DNA from: UMGS1889 sp900556055 | Lineage (GTDB): Bacteria; Bacillota; Clostridia; Oscillospirales; Ruminococcaceae | Reading direction: 5' to 3' | Assembly (NCBI GenBank): GCA_902463265.1 | Contig: CABQEV010000022.1 | Span: 1-34,782, forward strand | DNA length: 34,782 bases | Shown here: piece after piece, positions 7,657 to 16,020 of the stretch | Position numbering within the stretch: the first letter of the stretch is position 1 | Layout of the letters: every line of letters begins with the position of its first letter | Notes under the pieces: model-generated | Told to the model about the DNA's origin: nothing | The model's input: the letters and a program-made list of their open reading frames with translations, nothing else | Database searches by the model: none | Made by a program: the position numbers and the translations under genes

Positions 7657-9132
7657 ATGCTGGATACTGACATGAATTCTAAGTTTGGCAAGGAAGGGCT
7701 GACATTTGACGATGTTCTTCTCATTCCCGGAGCATCAGAAGTAACTCCGAATATGATCGACCTGAAAATAAGACTGGCAAAGGATATAGTCCTCAATACG
7801 CCGATCATGACCTCTGCAATGGACACAGTAACCGAGTCCAGGATGGCGATCGCTATCGCAAGAGAGGGCGGCATAGGCATAATCCACAAGAATATGAGCG
7901 TTGAGCATCAGGTCGACGAAGTTGACAAGGTAAAGCGTTCCGAAAACGGAGTTATCGTTAATCCATTTTCGCTTACAGGCGACAGAACAGTCCAGGAAGC
8001 CGATGAGCTGATGGGCAAGTACAAGATATCAGGCGTGCCGGTCGTAGACAAGAGCGGCAAGCTGATAGGAATCCTGACTAACCGTGACCTTCGTTTCCTG
8101 ACCGATTTCAGCATAAAGATCGAGGAAGTAATGACGAAGGAAGACCTCGTAACAGCGCCTGTCGGCACAACACTTGAGGAAGCGCAGAAGATCCTTATGA
8201 AGCATAAGATCGAGAAGCTGCCCCTCGTTGACGCAAACGGCATGCTGAAGGGACTTATCACCATCAAGGATATCGAAAAATCCGTCCAGTACCCGAATTC
8301 CGCAAGGGACAAGAACGGCAGACTTCTCTGCGGCGCAGCGATCGGCGTAACAGCTGACGTTCTCGACAGAGCAAAGGCACTGATCGACGCACAGGTCGAT
8401 GTTCTCGTTCTCGATTCGGCACACGGACACCAGAGAAATATCATCAACTGCGTAAAGATGGTCAAGGAGCGTTTCCCCGACACACCTCTTATCGCAGGAA
8501 ATATCGCAACAGCTGAGGCTGCCGAGGCGCTTATCGAAGCAGGCGCAGACTGCCTCAAGGTCGGCATCGGCCCCGGCTCGATCTGTACAACACGAGTTGT
8601 CGCAGGTATCGGCGTTCCGCAGATCACAGCGGTTTACGACGTTGCGTGCGTGGCTCAGAAGCATAATATCCCGATCATCGCAGACGGCGGAATCAAGTAT
8701 TCGGGCGATATCGTCAAGGCTCTCGCAGCCGGCGCAAACGTCGTAATGCTCGGCTCACTGCTCGCAGGCTGCGACGAAGCACCCGGCGAAACAGAGATCT
8801 ACCAGGGCAGAAGCTTCAAGGTTTACCGCGGAATGGGAAGCCTCGGCGCAATGGCACACGGAAGCAAGGACAGATACTTCCAGTCCGATGCTAAGAAGCT
8901 CGTTCCCGAGGGCGTTGAAGGCCGTGTTCCTTACAAGGGAACGGTTTCCGACACGATCTTCCAGCTGGTCGGCGGTATCCGCTCAGGTATGGGCTACTGC
9001 GGATGCGAGAATATCCCCGCACTGCACGAAAGAGCAAAGTTTGTCCGTATCACAGGCGCAGGTCTGAAGGAAAGCCATCCTCACGATATTTATATCACAA
9101 AGGAAGCTCCGAACTACTCCGCACAGATCTGA
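7657..9132 (+). CDS. guaB: Inosine-5'-monophosphate dehydrogenase
   Basis: NAD-dependent oxidation of IMP to XMP, the committed step of guanine nucleotide synthesis. The 491-residue protein is full length: an N-terminal barrel segment (LTFDDVLLIPG), a CBS-domain pair at about 95-205, and the rest of the TIM barrel. The catalytic loop GIGPGSICTTR places the nucleophile at C310, and the mobile flap PEGVEGRVPYKG is present. The C terminus (KESHPHDIYITKEAPNY) is typical. The start has GGGAGG 7 bases upstream. Codon use is richer in C-ending codons than in its neighbours, as expected for a highly expressed gene. It is monocistronic with its own promoter and terminator. Confidence 0.98.
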   Translation: MLDTDMNSKFGKEGLTFDDVLLIPGASEVTPNMIDLKIRLAKDIVLNTPIMTSAMDTVTESRMAIAIAREGGIGIIHKNMSVEHQVDEVDKVKRSENGVIVNPFSLTGDRTVQEADELMGKYKISGVPVVDKSGKLIGILTNRDLRFLTDFSIKIEEVMTKEDLVTAPVGTTLEEAQKILMKHKIEKLPLVDANGMLKGLITIKDIEKSVQYPNSARDKNGRLLCGAAIGVTADVLDRAKALIDAQVDVLVLDSAHGHQRNIINCVKMVKERFPDTPLIAGNIATAEAAEALIEAGADCLKVGIGPGSICTTRVVAGIGVPQITAVYDVACVAQKHNIPIIADGGIKYSGDIVKALAAGANVVMLGSLLAGCDEAPGETEIYQGRSFKVYRGMGSLGAMAHGSKDRYFQSDAKKLVPEGVEGRVPYKGTVSDTIFQLVGGIRSGMGYCGCENIPALHERAKFVRITGAGLKESHPHDIYITKEAPNYSAQI

Positions 9133-9154
9133 TAATTGCAATAAAAAAGGAAAT

Positions 9155-9187
9155 ACGCCCCGCAGGTCATGCCACGGGGCGTTTCTC
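9155..9187 (+). terminator. Terminator after guaB
   Basis: ACGCCCCG (9155-9162) pairs with CGGGGCGT (9175-9182), followed by TTTCT. Confidence 0.85.
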
Positions 9188-9267
9188 ATATCGTTTCTGT
9201 TTTTAATTGGGAATAAATAAGATTTTCTATTTCTAAATTCGGCGAGGATCGCATTTTTTGCAGTTTT

Positions 9268-9627
9268 GGATAATTTCACTTTGCGGGTAACGATGCTTTT
9301 GTCATCAAACCGCAGCCTTTGTTTTAGCCGTAAAAAAGCTCCCCACGGCGATAGATCGCACCGCAGAAGTGTGTGTAAAATGTCATTTTCTTTCGGATAA
9401 TTTCACTTCGCTGAGAATAGGAACTTTCCATAGCAGTATAAAGCCTTTGCTTTAGCCGTAAAAAAGCTTCCCACGGCGATAGATTGCGCCGCAGAAGTGT
9501 GTGTAAAATGTCCTTTTCTTTCGGATAATTTCACTTCGCTGAGAATAGGAACTTTCCATCGCAGCATAAAGCCTTTGCTTTAGCCGTAAAAAAGCTCTCC
9601 ACGGCGATAGATCGCGCCGCAGAAGTG
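9268..9627 (+). repeat. Three tandem parS-free copies of the intergenic repeat
   Basis: GGATAATTTCACTT recurs at 9268, 9395 and 9523, giving periods of 127 and 128 bp. Each copy then has TTTAGCCGTAAAAAAGCT, CCACGGCGATAGAT and CGCAGAAGTGTG. Copies 2 and 3 are nearly identical, so the tandem duplication is recent. These are the landmarks of the repeat units between the parS sites near noc and parA, but no CACGTG core is present here. Confidence 0.85.
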
Positions 9628-9730
9628 TGAAACGGTCGAAACAAACCACAGTCAATATATAACAAAAAGTACAATGCATAAATATATATACAAGTTGTAT
9701 TAAGGAGAAATACAGAATCAAATATGTTTC

Positions 9731-9780
9731 TATATTTACAGATAGTATTTTGCAATAAAAAGATACTATCTGTAAATATA
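9731..9780. repeat. Perfect 18-bp inverted repeat (hairpin)
   Basis: The arm at 9731-9748 (TATATTTACAGATAGTAT) is the exact reverse complement of 9763-9780, with a 14-nt loop. AT-rich, with no gene attached. It could be a bidirectional terminator, a mobile-element end or a transcribed hairpin. Confidence 0.8.
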
Positions 9781-9797
9781 AAAACCAATGCAGCAAA

Positions 9798-9843
9798 GCA
9801 GTTATTGAGCAGTAAAAATTCTCATTTGCAGCTCAATAACTGC
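9798..9843. repeat. Perfect 13-bp inverted repeat (hairpin)
   Basis: GCAGTTATTGAGC (9798-9810) pairs exactly with GCTCAATAACTGC (9831-9843) across a 20-nt loop, 17 bp after the preceding hairpin. Confidence 0.8.
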
Positions 9844-9972
9844 CCCGTCCGACTTTCTGCGGACAGCTTTGAAAGACTGACCGCAAACCGTATATTTTAC
9901 AAAATAAAAGGGTAAAAAAGGAAATCAAGATTTCAGTCAGTCTGCAAGTTTTGTACTAATCATGCAAAGAGA

Positions 9973-9992
9973 AAAAAGGAAATTTCCTTTTT
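9973..9992. repeat. 20-bp perfect palindrome
   Basis: AAAAAGGAAATTTCCTTTTT is fully self-complementary without a loop, which favours a protein-binding site over an RNA hairpin. GGAAATTTCC recurs at about 10059-10068. It is not the published Noc-binding sequence (ATTTCCCGGGAAAT). Confidence 0.65.
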
Positions 9993-10083
9993 GCAATCAG
10001 AGGACAGATCATTTCCTTTTCTGCGGACAGCAGGAATTTGCTTTTTTCAACAGTATGGAAATTTCCTGTGGAAAAAGGTAAGA

Positions 10084-10370
10084 GCATCCCGCTAAGGAAA
10101 TGCTGAATAAATCATTTTTGCCTTTTTACTCTCGGTTAAGTGCCGCCCCAAAAAATGAAACGAATACCTCGCATGATATGGTTTTGCTAATGGAGTGATA
10201 CCCCGGCAAAATCCTACCTTTTTATTATGGTATGCTGCGGAGCATCAGGACGATGTATGTTCCCGGTGAGCCGGGAAACCTGCGGAAGATTGCGTAAGCG
10301 TGATGGCGCAAGCAGCAGAGGTCAGAAAGGAAAATGTTTTGCTGAATTGTACCTTGCGTGCAAAAGCAAA
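10084..10370 (+). other. Possible structured RNA or element remnant
   Basis: No protein is evident, but several GC-rich hairpins are crowded here: TGCCG paired with CGGCA spanning about 10140-10206, ATGCT-GCGG-AGCAT near 10232-10245, a 7-bp stem TTCCCGG-TGAG-CCGGGAA near 10259-10276, and TTGCG with CGCAA near 10289-10310. GC content is higher than in the flanks. I cannot assign it to a known RNA family; SRP RNA, RNase P RNA and tmRNA signatures are absent. Strand is a guess. Confidence 0.3.
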
Positions 10371-10393
10371 TTATCCAAATACGTTTAAACACC

Positions 10394-11113
10394 GTTTTCA
10401 ACATAATGTCAGAAAAAAATGTGTAATTCAACAGCAAGCAAATATACAAAATGGATAAATAAATACAATTATGCAAATTGGAATATTAAAGCAATACGTA
10501 TTGTATAGATGAAAATAATATATACTATAAGTTTCAACTATACAAGCTGTTATATCAATAGTTTTCAACTTAACTTTCAAGATGGTGTTGAAAACTTTTT
10601 GTATAACTCAGAAGCTATTTTACGAAAATAGCACGAAAATCAGCTTACAGATTGTATAGATCAGGAGCTGAAATACAAAAAGTAAACCACAAAACCGACA
10701 CCTGTTGAAAACCGATCATTTGGAAAAAGTTTTCAACAAAGCATATGTTGAAAGTGTTGAAAAGATTGGTAAAGCGACTCCTCGGGCAGAAAAGTACAAA
10801 AGGAAATGGCTGTTTTACGGGATTTCTTTTTGCCGAAGGATTGGCGAAGGCTGCCGAAGCACTGTGGAAAACGCAGAATTCTGCCGAAAAAAACAGTGTA
10901 TAATCTGCGGATAAAATTACAAATCGTAAAAATATTCCTATTTGTAAACCCTATTTCAACTTGACTTTCAACAAAAAAGCGTAAATTGTTGAAAACGAAG
11001 TTGAAGAAACTGCACTATTTCAAAACAAATAGTTTATTATAGATAGTAAAATACAAATAGTATACAATAAAATCAACAGTTTTCAACATGGTGTCAAAAA
11101 GAATGTTGAAAAG
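10394..11113. repeat. Iteron-like array of GTTTTCAAC / GTTGAAAAC motifs
   Basis: The 9-mer GTTTTCAAC or its complement occurs exactly at 10394, 10561, 10587, 10704, 10729, 10988 and 11079, with near copies at 10747, 10756, 10954, 10966 and 11105. Several are paired as dyads, for example 10561-10595. Longer modules also recur: GTTTTCAACTTAACTTTCAA (10561) against ATTTCAACTTGACTTTCAAC (10953). The array lies in a gene-free stretch and may be a set of protein-binding sites or a family of small inverted repeats. Confidence 0.7.
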
Positions 11114-11302
11114 AAAGAGTAAACCGTCAGAATAATGAAAGCAGCAGCTTAGGCAGTTGATAATACCTTGGGAAATGCTGAAATGAGCGATTTGCGACAT
11201 CAGAGCCTTTTCCAAAACGCTTTTATATTTGTTCTGTACTGCTGATTTTCAGCGATGCAGACGCAAGCCTGCTTCTGATCGTTGAAATGCCATGCACTTC
11301 GA

Positions 11303-12787
11303 TCAGCTGCGTTCAAACTTATTTGGCTGTGGCTCGGAAGTGATGATATCCTCGGGCTGAGCTGACTTCTGAACCGGCTTGCTAAAAGGTGATTTGACAG
11401 CTCCCGAGAGGATAAGCAGGGCAGCAAGGTTTGGTATGCACTGTGCTCCGTTGAGAATATCCGACAGTGACCAGATCAGATCGGGTAGGGTAATGCAGCC
11501 GATAAATATTGCGATACAAAAAAGCAGTCTGTAAATAAAAATAAATACATTTTCCTTTTTCTGTTTTTCTAAAGCAAGCGTCCTGACGGATCTTTCGCCG
11601 TAAAACACCCAGCTTAAAAGCGTAGCAAAAGCAAAAATGCATATCGAAACTGATATGAAAAATGATGCGAAGCTTCCGAAGCCTGTTTCAAATGCGGCGA
11701 TGACTGTTTCGACGGGATCGGTTGACGAAAGCGGAACGCCTGAGGTTAGTACGACCAAAGCGGTCAGCGTGCAGCAGACTATTGTGTCGAGGAAAACTTC
11801 AAAAACTGCCCATGCTCCCATCACCTCGGGATCCTTGCAGTCGGAAGATGTGTGAGCAAAAACGCTGCTTCCCATCCCTGCTTCATTTGAAAAGACACCT
11901 TTTTGCATTCCGCAGGTGATCGAACGCTTCAGAAGCTCACCCGAAAAGCCGCCAACTGCCTGTCTGATGCCGAAAGCTGATGCAAAAATCAGCCGAAAGC
12001 ATTCGGGGACAGCAAAAAAGTGCATTATAAGAAAAAAAACGCTGCCGAAAAGGTAGAAAAGTGTAACAAAAGGCAGTATCTTCTCGATGACGGCAAGTGT
12101 AGAGGACGTTCCGCGGAAGATTATGAATGCGGCAAAGCCTGCAAAAATTGCTCCGCAGATGACAGGCGATACGGAAAAGCGTGCCAGAGACGATGAGATA
12201 GAGTTGGCTTGCGTAAGGTTTCCGATGCCGAATGAGGCTAAAGTGCAGATAAAAGCAAAGAAAATTGTCAGCGATCGGCTCTTTAACCCGCCGTCAAAAT
12301 ATAGAAACGCTCCGCCAACACCTAATTTCTGTTTAATATGTTGCTTTTCTGTTTCTGATGCCGATCTTGAAGTGTTTTTCAGCTTATTATAATAGTATAC
12401 GCCAAGATAATTCTCGGCATAAGCTGTTGACATGCCAAAAAATGCAGATACCCACATCCAGAAGATAGCTCCCGGTCCGCCGATAGCAAGAGCTGCGGCA
12501 ACTCCGACAATATTTCCTGTACCCATTGAAGCTGCCAAAGATGCAGAAATTGCACGAAATTGTGAGATAGAATTGCTATCTCCTCGATTTTTGCAGTGCT
12601 TTTTGCCGTCATTTGCGAAGAGTGCAAAAATTGTCGTTTTCAAAATCTGCGGGAATCTGCGAAACTGAAAAAAATGCAGTTTGACGGTAAAAAATACGCC
12701 TGTACCGAGGATAAGTGCAAGAGTTCCGCTTCCCCAGACCAGTTTTGAGAGAATTTCTATTATTTTTGCGAATTTCTCTGTTTCCAT
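11303..12787 (-). CDS. Alanine/glycine:cation symporter family transporter (AGCS)
   Basis: Integral membrane Na+- or H+-coupled importer of small neutral amino acids. The 494-residue product has the length and multi-helix pattern of the AGCS family, with its signatures: LVWGSGTLALILGTGVFFTV at the start, MGTGNIVGVAAALAIGGPGA with AENYLGVYY, FGIGNLTQANSISSSL, and later the segment around NEAGMGSSVFAHTSS. The chosen start gives the usual N terminus; a 29-residue upstream extension in frame has no ribosome site and is unlikely. Its neighbours read in the opposite direction, so it is monocistronic. No clear terminator follows. Substrate (alanine or glycine) cannot be settled. Confidence 0.92.
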   Translation of the reverse strand: METEKFAKIIEILSKLVWGSGTLALILGTGVFFTVKLHFFQFRRFPQILKTTIFALFANDGKKHCKNRGDSNSISQFRAISASLAASMGTGNIVGVAAALAIGGPGAIFWMWVSAFFGMSTAYAENYLGVYYYNKLKNTSRSASETEKQHIKQKLGVGGAFLYFDGGLKSRSLTIFFAFICTLASFGIGNLTQANSISSSLARFSVSPVICGAIFAGFAAFIIFRGTSSTLAVIEKILPFVTLFYLFGSVFFLIMHFFAVPECFRLIFASAFGIRQAVGGFSGELLKRSITCGMQKGVFSNEAGMGSSVFAHTSSDCKDPEVMGAWAVFEVFLDTIVCCTLTALVVLTSGVPLSSTDPVETVIAAFETGFGSFASFFISVSICIFAFATLLSWVFYGERSVRTLALEKQKKENVFIFIYRLLFCIAIFIGCITLPDLIWSLSDILNGAQCIPNLAALLILSGAVKSPFSKPVQKSAQPEDIITSEPQPNKFERS

Positions 12788-12994
12788 TTTCACAAATCCC
12801 CATTTCCATTTTGCATTTCTATTTTTGAAAAAGGAAATGCAGCATATTTTTCTGACTGAGAAAATATAATACATCGATACTGATGAGCAGTTTCATTAAC
12901 AAAACATACAAAAACGCAAATTTTGCATATGAAATGGAAACGCATTTTTCCATTTTTTATTTCTATTTTATCCTCGGGAGGTGACTTCAGAAAA

Positions 12995-13441
12995 ATGAAA
13001 AAATACTATGCCGACAGAAAATCGCTGAACATTTTCCGCATCATTCTGCTGCTTCTTGTGGCTTTGCTGGACGGTGCTGTATACTATTTTCTCCTGCCTG
13101 TTTTTCCATTGGCGAGCCGGATAGTTATAATTTCGATCACTACAATTTATGCTTTTGCGGCGTGGATTATTCTTCCGCTTTGGTACAGAAGCGTGGCGTA
13201 TCTCGTTTCTTCGGATACTATTGTTGTGAAAAGCGGTTTTATTACTCAGAGCAGCCACATAATGCGAATATCTGCGGCTCAGCACGTAGTCCTCGTAACT
13301 ACGCCGTTTTCTAAGTTTACGGGAATGAATTTTATCACTGTAAACGCACTGGGAGGCTTTGTTGTGATGCTTTTCCTGTCCCGTTCAGATGCTGTTGAGA
13401 TATACAATAACCTCTATAACCGTATAAACAGCAACAATTAA
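12995..13441 (+). CDS. Membrane PH-domain protein, YdbS-like (bPH_2)
   Basis: A 148-residue membrane protein with two hydrophobic helices (about residues 13-35 and 40-62) followed by a bacterial PH-like domain (DUF304/bPH_2): YRSVAYLVSSDTIVVKSGFI, then HIMRISAAQHVVLVTTPFSK. Size and order fit the small partner of the Bacillus YdbS/YdbT pair, which sigma-W controls and which has been linked to antimicrobial-peptide resistance. The biochemical role is not known. The start has GGGAGG upstream with a slightly long 13-base spacing. The stop codon overlaps the left terminal repeat of the element at 13440-13620, which separates it from its large partner. Confidence 0.75.
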   Translation: MKKYYADRKSLNIFRIILLLLVALLDGAVYYFLLPVFPLASRIVIISITTIYAFAAWIILPLWYRSVAYLVSSDTIVVKSGFITQSSHIMRISAAQHVVLVTTPFSKFTGMNFITVNALGGFVVMLFLSRSDAVEIYNNLYNRINSNN

Positions 13442-13620
13442 TACTATTTGTATAAAAATGTGCCTGGGGCAATATATCGCCCGAGCCGAACACTTGGGAA
13501 TGAGGGGGATATTTGCAGCTGCGGCGAAGGACTTTGCAGTGTTCATAATTTGCCTATCAGTTGATAGGCAAAGCGGCTGGGTCACGTAAGTAAATATCCA
13601 AAACAAGAACAAATAGTATT
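13440..13620 (-). mobile_element. MITE-like repeat with 12-bp terminal inverted repeats
   Basis: AATACTATTTGT (13440-13451) is the exact inverse of ACAAATAGTATT (13609-13620). Read on the minus strand, the interior has landmarks of the parS-associated repeat family: TTTTGGATATTTACTT, CCCAAGTGTT and GCGATATATTGCC. A 24-bp hairpin (TTTGCCTATCA-GT-TGATAGGCAAA) lies at 13549-13572. There is no coding capacity, and I see no clear target duplication. It sits inside what is otherwise expected to be a two-gene operon. Confidence 0.6.
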
Positions 13621-13665
13621 TTTCATAGCAAATATTACATATTGTATAAGAAAAGGAGGGGGAAA

Positions 13666-15129
13666 ATGAAGCATCAGCACCCGATAAAGATATTGAAGCT
13701 GACGGTAAAAAACTTCTGGCTGCTGATAATCCCGCTTGTCCGAGGACTGATAAATCTGAAGTTTGACTTCAAGCACTGGATCGAGGGAGCGTATCTGGAC
13801 ATTATTGTTCTGATTTTGATACTGCTTTTTGCGTTTGTGCGGTGGTGGTTCCAATGGTATGAGATAAAAGAAAATTCCATCAGATACAAGGGCGGAATCT
13901 TGGCTCATTACGAATATGAAATCCCATTTTCTGTTATTTCGGCTGTTACGGCTCAGTTTTCCTTTTTTTATCGTCCGATAAAGGCTGTGAATGTTTTTAT
14001 TGAAACGGACAGCGTTTTCGGAGGAAAAAACGAAAAAAGCGCTGACATGAAAATGATTTTGACTAAAAAAGAAACGGAACAATTATTACTGAAATTACCA
14101 TCTGAAAAAGAAATTGATCCATATTCTTTTTCGCCGAGGAAAAGTCACCTTATTATATTCTCTTTTTTGTTCTCATCAACGCTTTCGGGTGTAATTTTCA
14201 TTTCGACGTTTCTTATCCAGAACGGAAGGATCTTTGACAGGTCTGTTGAACAGGAGCTTATCAAGGTCGTGAGCGACATTACCAAGAAAATCGCTGTTGC
14301 TGTGCCGCCTGCTGCGATGGGAATTTCCTTTTTTCTTATTGCGGGCTGGCTGTTTTCTTTCATTTCAAACCTTCTGCGGCTTATCGGGTTCGGTATCTCG
14401 AGGAGCGGGAGGGACATTACTATTCGCAACGGTTTTTTCACGAAGCTTGTATACTATATAAATTCGGATAAGGTCAATTTTGCGGATTTCAGGCAGAACC
14501 TGCTGATGAAGCTGTTTAAGATCAAATCGGTGCAGGTCAGCTGCTCGGGTTACGGAAAGCGCAAGCAGGAGATACCCGTTTTTGTGCCGATCACGACGGA
14601 GTGCGAGGCATCAAAGTCACTGAAGAAGCTGCTGCCGAGGTTTGAGGCGGCGGAAAATGAGCTTGAATCGCCGATCGTATCGCTGTTCATTTATCTGCGC
14701 GGCGGAATTTTTGCGCTGCTGGGGACGATACTTTTCAATGCGGCGAGTCTGATCTTTTTCACGGAGTTCTGGGAGTTCGTGCAGTTTGCGGTCATAATGC
14801 TGATGATCCCGTCGGCGTGGCTGCTGATCGTTGAGTGCGTTTCGTTCCTGACATCGGGTGTCGGATCTGACAGCGGCTGTCTGACGCTGAGATACAGCAC
14901 GTTTCTGAAATTCCACACGGTTGTGATACCTGAGGAGCGAATTGCAAAGTTTGAGATCAGGCAGACAATATTCCAGGTTTACAACGGCACCTGCGATCTG
15001 ATCGTGCGGACGTATTCGGAGTCGTCGGGTGTTCACAGGGTGAGGTATCTGCCGTATGATGAGACGAAGAAGTTCCTGGCTGAGCATACCGATCTATATG
15101 GTGATATAAGTGTTAAAGAGGATATGTAA
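13666..15129 (+). CDS. Membrane protein with three PH-like domains, YdbT-like (bPH_2)
   Basis: A 487-residue membrane protein of YdbT size. Hydrophobic pairs lie at about 18-65, 165-250 and 345-390, and each is followed by a bPH_2-type repeat: residues about 68-130 (IKENSIRYKGGILAHYEYEI), 255-315 (DITIRNGFFTKLVYYINSDK) and 405-475 (CLTLRYSTFLKFHTVVIPEE). AAGGAGGGGG precedes the start. The small partner lies just upstream beyond the repeat element. In Bacillus the pair is associated with resistance to membrane-active peptides; here the role is inferred only from family membership. The stop codon lies inside the terminator stem. Confidence 0.78.
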   Translation: MKHQHPIKILKLTVKNFWLLIIPLVRGLINLKFDFKHWIEGAYLDIIVLILILLFAFVRWWFQWYEIKENSIRYKGGILAHYEYEIPFSVISAVTAQFSFFYRPIKAVNVFIETDSVFGGKNEKSADMKMILTKKETEQLLLKLPSEKEIDPYSFSPRKSHLIIFSFLFSSTLSGVIFISTFLIQNGRIFDRSVEQELIKVVSDITKKIAVAVPPAAMGISFFLIAGWLFSFISNLLRLIGFGISRSGRDITIRNGFFTKLVYYINSDKVNFADFRQNLLMKLFKIKSVQVSCSGYGKRKQEIPVFVPITTECEASKSLKKLLPRFEAAENELESPIVSLFIYLRGGIFALLGTILFNAASLIFFTEFWEFVQFAVIMLMIPSAWLLIVECVSFLTSGVGSDSGCLTLRYSTFLKFHTVVIPEERIAKFEIRQTIFQVYNGTCDLIVRTYSESSGVHRVRYLPYDETKKFLAEHTDLYGDISVKEDM

Positions 15130-15161
15130 AGTAATAAAGCTTTACATATCCTCTTTGTTTT
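15115..15161 (+). terminator. Terminator overlapping the stop codon of the YdbT-like gene
   Basis: A perfect 17-bp stem (AAAGAGGATATGTAAAG with its complement at 15140-15156) closes on an 8-nt loop and is followed by GTTTTTG. The TAA stop lies within the left arm. Confidence 0.9.
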
Positions 15162-15576
15162 TGCTGTCCGTTTGTTCAATTTAGATTTTTATTTATGGGA
15201 TATATTTCTATTTTGACTTTAAGCATAAATGTAATTATATGGTTCTGATGTTGCTTATTATTTGACATAATCCGACTTATTTTATTTATATAAATGGAAA
15301 TTCTTTTGGATATATCAATTTCTTTTTTGCTGAATATTTCTCTTGATTATCGGATATTATATATTTGCAGCCGATATTGTATATTTCCATTTCCGATATC
15401 GGATATTGATACGTACATGGAAAACATGATTATATTTATTTTTAGAATATTGCGTATATCTCATGATACATTGGTTTGATTGTCAACCTATGCATTTGTG
15501 AGATGTGTTATTTTCGGGCGCAATAGATCGGATTTGTTGTGCAAATTGCGGAAATCAACTTTTTTTCAAAAAATGC
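15162..15576. other. Gene-free AT-rich stretch with repeated CGGATAT motifs
   Basis: No convincing gene. Variants of CGGATATT / CCGATATT occur at about 15350, 15372 and 15395-15408, the last as a CCGATATCGGATATTG cluster. This may be simple AT-rich sequence or binding sites. Confidence 0.35.
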
Positions 15577-15605
15577 TTGACTTTTCGGTTCTTATAGTGT
15601 ATACT
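15577..15605 (+). promoter_or_regulatory. Promoter of the tRNA pair
   Basis: TTGACT (15577-15582) and TATACT (15600-15605) are 17 bp apart, with the first tRNA beginning 26 bp downstream. Confidence 0.85.
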
Positions 15606-15630
15606 TATTACTGTTGCACAGGTTATTTAT

Positions 15631-15707
15631 GGCGAGATAGCTCAGTTGGCTAGAGCAACCGGTTCATACCCGGTAGGTCGTGAGTTCAAGTCTCACTCTC
15701 GCTACCA
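15631..15707 (+). tRNA. tRNA-Met (CAT), elongator type
   Basis: A 77-nt cloverleaf with acceptor stem GGCGAGA/TCTCGCT (G1-U72 wobble), D arm GCTC/GAGC, anticodon stem ACCGG/CCGGT with loop TTCATAC, T arm GTGAG-TTCAAGT-CTCAC and encoded CCA. The closed acceptor stem and the absence of the three G-C pairs typical of initiators favour elongator tRNA-Met. A lysidine tRNA-Ile is possible but less like this sequence. Confidence 0.95.
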
Positions 15708-15709
15708 TC

Positions 15710-15784
15710 GGCCCGTTGGTCAAGAGGTTAAGACGACGCCCTTTCACGGCGTAATCATGGGTTCAATTCCCGTACGGGTCACCA
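15710..15784 (+). tRNA. tRNA-Glu (TTC)
   Basis: A 75-nt cloverleaf with acceptor GGCCCGT/ACGGGTC, anticodon stem ACGCC/GGCGT with loop CTTTCAC, T arm ATGGG-TTCAATT-CCCGT and encoded CCA. Only 2 nt separate it from tRNA-Met, so the two are co-transcribed. Confidence 0.96.
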
Positions 15785-15792
15785 GGTTTGAT

Positions 15793-15832
15793 GCTCGCAA
15801 GCAGCGTAAATGCGTTGTTTGCGAGCTTTTTT
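15793..15832 (+). terminator. Terminator of the tRNA operon
   Basis: GCTCGCAA pairs with TTGCGAGC around an inner GCGTAAATGCG hairpin, followed by six T residues. Confidence 0.9.
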
Positions 15833-15981
15833 ATATAGCATAATGTTTTTTAAAACGGTTAGCTTTGTTAGCGAAAAGGAGAAACTCATCGCCTTTCTTC
15901 GGAAAATGGATAAAAAGATATTCATACCGAAACACATAAATGCGTGCAGATAATTTTGTGTATATATGTTTGCGATTTAAA

Positions 15982-16020
15982 ATAATAAGCCGCTGACCCC
16001 ACAAGTCAGCGGCTTATTAT
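15982..16020 (-). terminator. Terminator at the end of fic (possibly bidirectional)
   Basis: A perfect 16-bp stem (ATAATAAGCCGCTGAC with its complement at 16005-16020) around a 7-nt loop. The fic stop codon lies in the arm. No long T run follows, but the AT-rich stem base is typical. Confidence 0.75.

Noticed and set aside
10705..10914. Open frame of 69 codons in the gene desert
   Set aside because: It needs a TTG start without a ribosome site, runs through the GTTTTCAAC repeats, and its translation resembles no protein I know.
9268..11113. CRISPR array
   Set aside because: Repeat units are of unequal spacing, both orientations or 127-bp tandem length; no 25-40 bp repeat-spacer pattern and no cas genes.
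9133..11302. Replication origin (oriC)
   Set aside because: Near-matches such as TGTGGAAAA occur, but no cluster of TTATCCACA-type DnaA boxes and no dnaA gene is present. The origin is more likely to the left of mnmG.
15294..15479. Hydrophobic 61-codon open frame
   Set aside because: AT-rich sequence without a ribosome site; the apparent protein is a by-product of TAT/ATT repeats.
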